This document shows positions 61,216-64,000 of a stretch of 64,000 bases of DNA, one piece after another. The stretch covers positions 682,001-746,000 of the forward strand of contig OZ243042.1 in assembly GCA_965212085.1 (NCBI GenBank), written 5' to 3'. The position numbers and the translations under genes are program-made. Numbering within the stretch: the first letter of the stretch is position 1; every line of letters begins with the position of its first letter. The stretch comes from JAHRAW01 sp965212085. GTDB taxonomy: Bacteria > Pseudomonadota > Gammaproteobacteria > Arenicellales > Poriferihabitantaceae. Below the pieces are notes generated by a model. The model did no database searches. It had not been told where the DNA came from and saw only the letters and a list, made by a program, of their open reading frames with translations.

Positions 61216-64000
61216 ATGAAAAAACTTCTGTCATCTGTCTCATCTGTCATCGCCCTGCTGTTGCTGCCGGTGACGGTCGCGGTGGCGGTCGTAGTGTCGG
61301 CGGTGTCGGCGGCGCCGGCGTTTGGCCAGACCCAGAGTTTGCCGAATCCTCTGGGCGAGTATGTGACCACCATCACCCATGCCAGTGAGATCTACCGCAA
61401 CACCGGCGGCAAATTCCAGAGCCTGCAATTCTCGGCGGACGGCCGCACGATATGGCTGGTGGCCGGTGAACATAACGATAACAAAGTCCTTATATTTACG
61501 CTGTCCACCGGATTTGACCCATCTACGGTGACCGGCGTTACCACGTTGACGACCTTCGCCCCCACCACCGGTTTCTTTACGGCCATCCTGGTCACCCCTG
61601 ACGGCCGCCGGGTGTTCATCACCAATGGCACGAGCAGGCGCGTCCTCGCGTACGATTTATCCAGGGCCTTTGATCTGTCCACCGCCACCGCCGCCGCCAC
61701 CGCCTTTTTCACTCTGCCCGTTGGCCAGCCCGAGAGCCTGGCGTTTTCATCCGACGGACGCCGGATGTTTATTGGGGAGGCGACCCTCGTCGTCGCCCAG
61801 TACAACCTGGACGCCCCGTTCAGCTTCACCGGCACTCCCGAATTGGAGAGACGCGTTACCCTGGACGTCTCACTCACCGGTAACCAGGCTCGTGCCTACG
61901 ACTTGGAGTTTCTCAATAGCGGCGCAACATTGTATGTCTCGAGTGCCCAGTCAGGTGGCCCCACTGGCTTGGACCCTGTTTTTCAATTTGACCTGTCCAC
62001 CGCCTACGACTTCAACACCTTGAACCCCAAGCCTTCAGCGATGGCGCCGGTGGGGGATGTCAACCTGCGGGGCATTGCATTCAATCCTGATGCCAGCAGC
62101 ATCTTTGCCACATATGACAGCATCGGCGGCGCTACTGGAGAAATTGCGGTGTACGAGACCGTCGCCGCCGACCTCGTACCGACCTTCGGCGACATCACCA
62201 CCATCAACCTGGGTTACGTGCCCGGCGCAGTCGTCAATGTGACCCTGCCCGCGGGCAGCGGTGGCAACGGCGCCCTGCGTTACGTCCTGCTCCACCGCGA
62301 AGGCCCGAACCTGGCCGCGCTCGGGTTGAGTTTCGGCGACCGTGTCATCTCCGGCACCGTGCCCGCTATGGCAGCGCTGGACGACTCCGTGTTTGACTAT
62401 CGGATGCAGGACGCCGACGACAACGGTGGGGCGGACGACCGGGCGGATATACTCCTCACGATCACCATTGAGGAAGACCCCGCCCCGACCTTCAGCGTTG
62501 CCTCCATCCCCACCCAAACCTACATCCCGGGCGAAACCGTCAGCCTGACCCTGCCGGCGGCCACCGGCGGCAACGGCGCGCTGAGCTACTTCCTGCTTGA
62601 CGGGCTTGGGAGTCAGGCCGATCTTGGGCTGACGTTTGACGGCGCCACCCGCGTCCTCTCCGGCACCATACCCATTTCGTTCACGCCGGCGAACGATAAT
62701 ACCTTCACCTACCGGGTGCAGGACGCGGACACCAATATGGCGGCCACGGACTCTGCGGATCTGTTCCTGACGCTCAACATCGTCGCCGACTCCGCCCCGG
62801 CCTTCAGCGTCGCCTCCATCCCCACCCAAACCTACATCCCGGGCGAAACCGTCAGCCTGACCCTGCCGGCGGCCACCGGTGGCAACGGCGCGCTGAGCTA
62901 CACCCTGATCAACCCCAGCGGCTCAACCCTGGCCGAACTGGGGCTGGCCTTTGACGGCAACGCCCGCACCCTCATCGGCACCATCAGCGACAGCGCCCCG
63001 TTGCAGGCCGGCATGTTCACCTACCGCGTGCAAGACATGGACACCAACCGCGCCGCCGCCGACCGAGACGACTTGACGCTGGACATTACCGTTGTCGGCC
63101 CCCCACCGAACCTCGCCGCGACTTCCGTGGCGTTTGCCGGCAACCTGCCCACCGCCGAGGAAAACGGCGTTGCCGTGACCATGTTGACTTCGGGGCAGAC
63201 GGGGCTGACGCTGAATGTTGAAGTGGCGAATACGGCTGCTCCGGCAACAGCCGCGATGATTCAGGTGTATCGCTCTCCGACCGCCGTGGTTGCGGGCAGC
63301 CCGCCGACCGTCCCCGCATGCGGCGGCGACAACGTGCGGTGCGCGGCGGGCCAGCCCGCAGTCATCGGCGCGTTTGCGTCCGGCGGCGCCACGCCCCAAA
63401 CCTCCGCCACCTTCGTCGCGCCCGGGTCGAACGGCCTGTATCATTTTTTCGCCTGTTTCACCGATGCCGCCGAGACCACCACCCTCGACGATAACTGCAC
63501 CACCACAATACAAGCGCGGGTGGGGGCGACGCCGCCCAACCCCGACGTCCCCAACAATGGCGCTACCGCTGTAAGACTCATGGTGCCCGGCACGTTTGAC
63601 AGCGATATTGGAAGTGTCTCGGATGAAGACGGCTTTCTGGTCGCGCTTGTATCCGGCGGCACCTACCAGATTGATGCCGAGGCTACAGGCGGGAATCTGG
63701 ATACCGGCATCGCGTTATTTCCGCCCGGACAGGCCTTCTTTGGTTCAGATTGCGATGGCTCCGATTCGCTTGCGGCGAATAACGACTTTGGAAGTGGCAG
63801 CGATTCCCGAATTACACATGCGGCGACACAAACCGGAGACCACTTGCTTTGTGTCTACGGATCGACGATCACCCAGGGCAATTACCGGCTGACGGCGGCT
63901 GTTACAGTCGCGCCGCCGGTGGCGGTTTCTTTCGGCGACGACGGCACCACCGGCGCGGTCACCGAAGACGCCGCCACCACCACCGCCGAAGGCACCCTGA
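61216..64000 (+). CDS. Large secreted Ig-like repeat protein, 3' end outside window
   Basis: An open frame of at least 928 codons that continues past the window. The N-terminus MKKLLSSVSSVIALLLLP with AAPAFGQT is a Sec signal peptide. Residues about 45-320 look like a WD/NHL-type beta-propeller (repeats with FSADGRTIWLVAGE, VTPDGRRVFITNG, FSSDGRRMFIGEA). From about 325 come three putative Ig (He_PIG-type) repeats with YIPGETVSLTLPAATGGNG and FTYRVQDADTN, two nearly identical. Later DNCTTTIQARV and DEDGFLVALVSGGTY suggest a pre-peptidase-like domain and a further repeat beginning at FGDDGTTGAVTEDA. It is probably an exported or surface protein; function unknown. Confidence 0.85.
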   Translation, partial: MKKLLSSVSSVIALLLLPVTVAVAVVVSAVSAAPAFGQTQSLPNPLGEYVTTITHASEIYRNTGGKFQSLQFSADGRTIWLVAGEHNDNKVLIFTLSTGFDPSTVTGVTTLTTFAPTTGFFTAILVTPDGRRVFITNGTSRRVLAYDLSRAFDLSTATAAATAFFTLPVGQPESLAFSSDGRRMFIGEATLVVAQYNLDAPFSFTGTPELERRVTLDVSLTGNQARAYDLEFLNSGATLYVSSAQSGGPTGLDPVFQFDLSTAYDFNTLNPKPSAMAPVGDVNLRGIAFNPDASSIFATYDSIGGATGEIAVYETVAADLVPTFGDITTINLGYVPGAVVNVTLPAGSGGNGALRYVLLHREGPNLAALGLSFGDRVISGTVPAMAALDDSVFDYRMQDADDNGGADDRADILLTITIEEDPAPTFSVASIPTQTYIPGETVSLTLPAATGGNGALSYFLLDGLGSQADLGLTFDGATRVLSGTIPISFTPANDNTFTYRVQDADTNMAATDSADLFLTLNIVADSAPAFSVASIPTQTYIPGETVSLTLPAATGGNGALSYTLINPSGSTLAELGLAFDGNARTLIGTISDSAPLQAGMFTYRVQDMDTNRAAADRDDLTLDITVVGPPPNLAATSVAFAGNLPTAEENGVAVTMLTSGQTGLTLNVEVANTAAPATAAMIQVYRSPTAVVAGSPPTVPACGGDNVRCAAGQPAVIGAFASGGATPQTSATFVAPGSNGLYHFFACFTDAAETTTLDDNCTTTIQARVGATPPNPDVPNNGATAVRLMVPGTFDSDIGSVSDEDGFLVALVSGGTYQIDAEATGGNLDTGIALFPPGQAFFGSDCDGSDSLAANNDFGSGSDSRITHAATQTGDHLLCVYGSTITQGNYRLTAAVTVAPPVAVSFGDDGTTGAVTEDAATTTAEGTL
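62481..62589 (+). repeat. Near-identical Ig-repeat DNA, copy 1
   Basis: A 109-base segment that matches 62793-62901 at all but three positions, 312 bases (104 codons) apart and in frame. The rest of the 312-base unit is more diverged, which suggests recent duplication or gene conversion of this part. Confidence 0.85.
62793..62901 (+). repeat. Near-identical Ig-repeat DNA, copy 2
   Basis: Second copy of the segment at 62481-62589. A third, older relative begins near 62187 and is recognisable only at protein level (VPGAVVNVTLPAGSGGNGAL). Confidence 0.85.

Noticed and set aside
62035..62829. A minus-strand open frame inside the Ig-repeat gene.
   Set aside because: It mirrors the repeat structure of the plus-strand secreted protein and has no own start signals or motifs.

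Overview
The window is GC-rich chromosomal DNA from a Gram-negative proteobacterium. A gammaproteobacterium or close relative seems most likely. The pointers are leuS-lptE-holA (LptE is an outer-membrane LPS-assembly lipoprotein), the tpiA-secG-tRNA-Leu-nuo block, dnaG-rpoD followed directly by a CAU-anticodon tRNA, separate nuoC and nuoD genes, and Tat and lipoprotein signals. Species cannot be named from this sequence alone.

Layout. Positions 1-6066 are metabolic: the 3' part of an indolepyruvate ferredoxin oxidoreductase, a PaiB-like FMN-binding protein, and a tightly overlapping minus-strand operon (amidase, cobalt-type nitrile hydratase alpha and beta, accessory protein) that would take nitriles to amides to acids. 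Positions 6120-15654 form a defense island that is visibly AT-richer than its surroundings. It holds a RloA/RloB ATPase-TOPRIM pair with a consensus sigma-70 promoter, then a type III restriction-modification system whose mod and res genes are separated by a trypsin-like protease, an unrecognised 263-aa protein and a PIN-domain protein, followed by a minimal GIY-YIG protein and a SLOG/DprA-like protein. A 37-base imperfect copy of the res start lies upstream of the 263-aa gene, with an early stop. This looks like the scar of an insertion at the res start.

Positions 15771-21161 return to host genes: an EEP phosphodiesterase, an MFS transporter, tpiA, secG, tRNA-Leu(GAG), a Rieske oxygenase and DoxX. 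Positions 21154-39529 carry a complete 14-gene nuo operon (complex I) in canonical order. It is interrupted three times by lower-GC co-directional genes that have nothing to do with respiration: a BamE-like lipoprotein plus a zinc-ribbon-like protein between nuoB and nuoC; a ClpP/SppA-like serine protease plus a small protein between nuoC and nuoD; and a DNA methyltransferase plus a PD-(D/E)xK restriction endonuclease between nuoI and nuoJ. Several junctions use overlapping stop and start codons, so the inserts appear to be read from the nuo transcript. This is the most unusual feature of the window.

Positions 39570-54760 are housekeeping: ddl; the minus-strand set leuS-lptE-holA-proA; an orphan beta-class DNA methyltransferase; dnaG; rpoD; tRNA-Ile2(CAU); an M20 carbamoylase; cysC; and cfa. 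Positions 54765-59978 are a minus-strand dipeptide/oligopeptide-type ABC importer with a twin-arginine binding protein, followed by a phytanoyl-CoA dioxygenase-family gene. From 61216 to the window end runs the 5' part of a large secreted protein with putative Ig-like repeats, two of them nearly identical at DNA level. No CRISPR array, rRNA, transposase or convincing intrinsic terminator was seen, and no gap without a gene exceeds about 250 bases.
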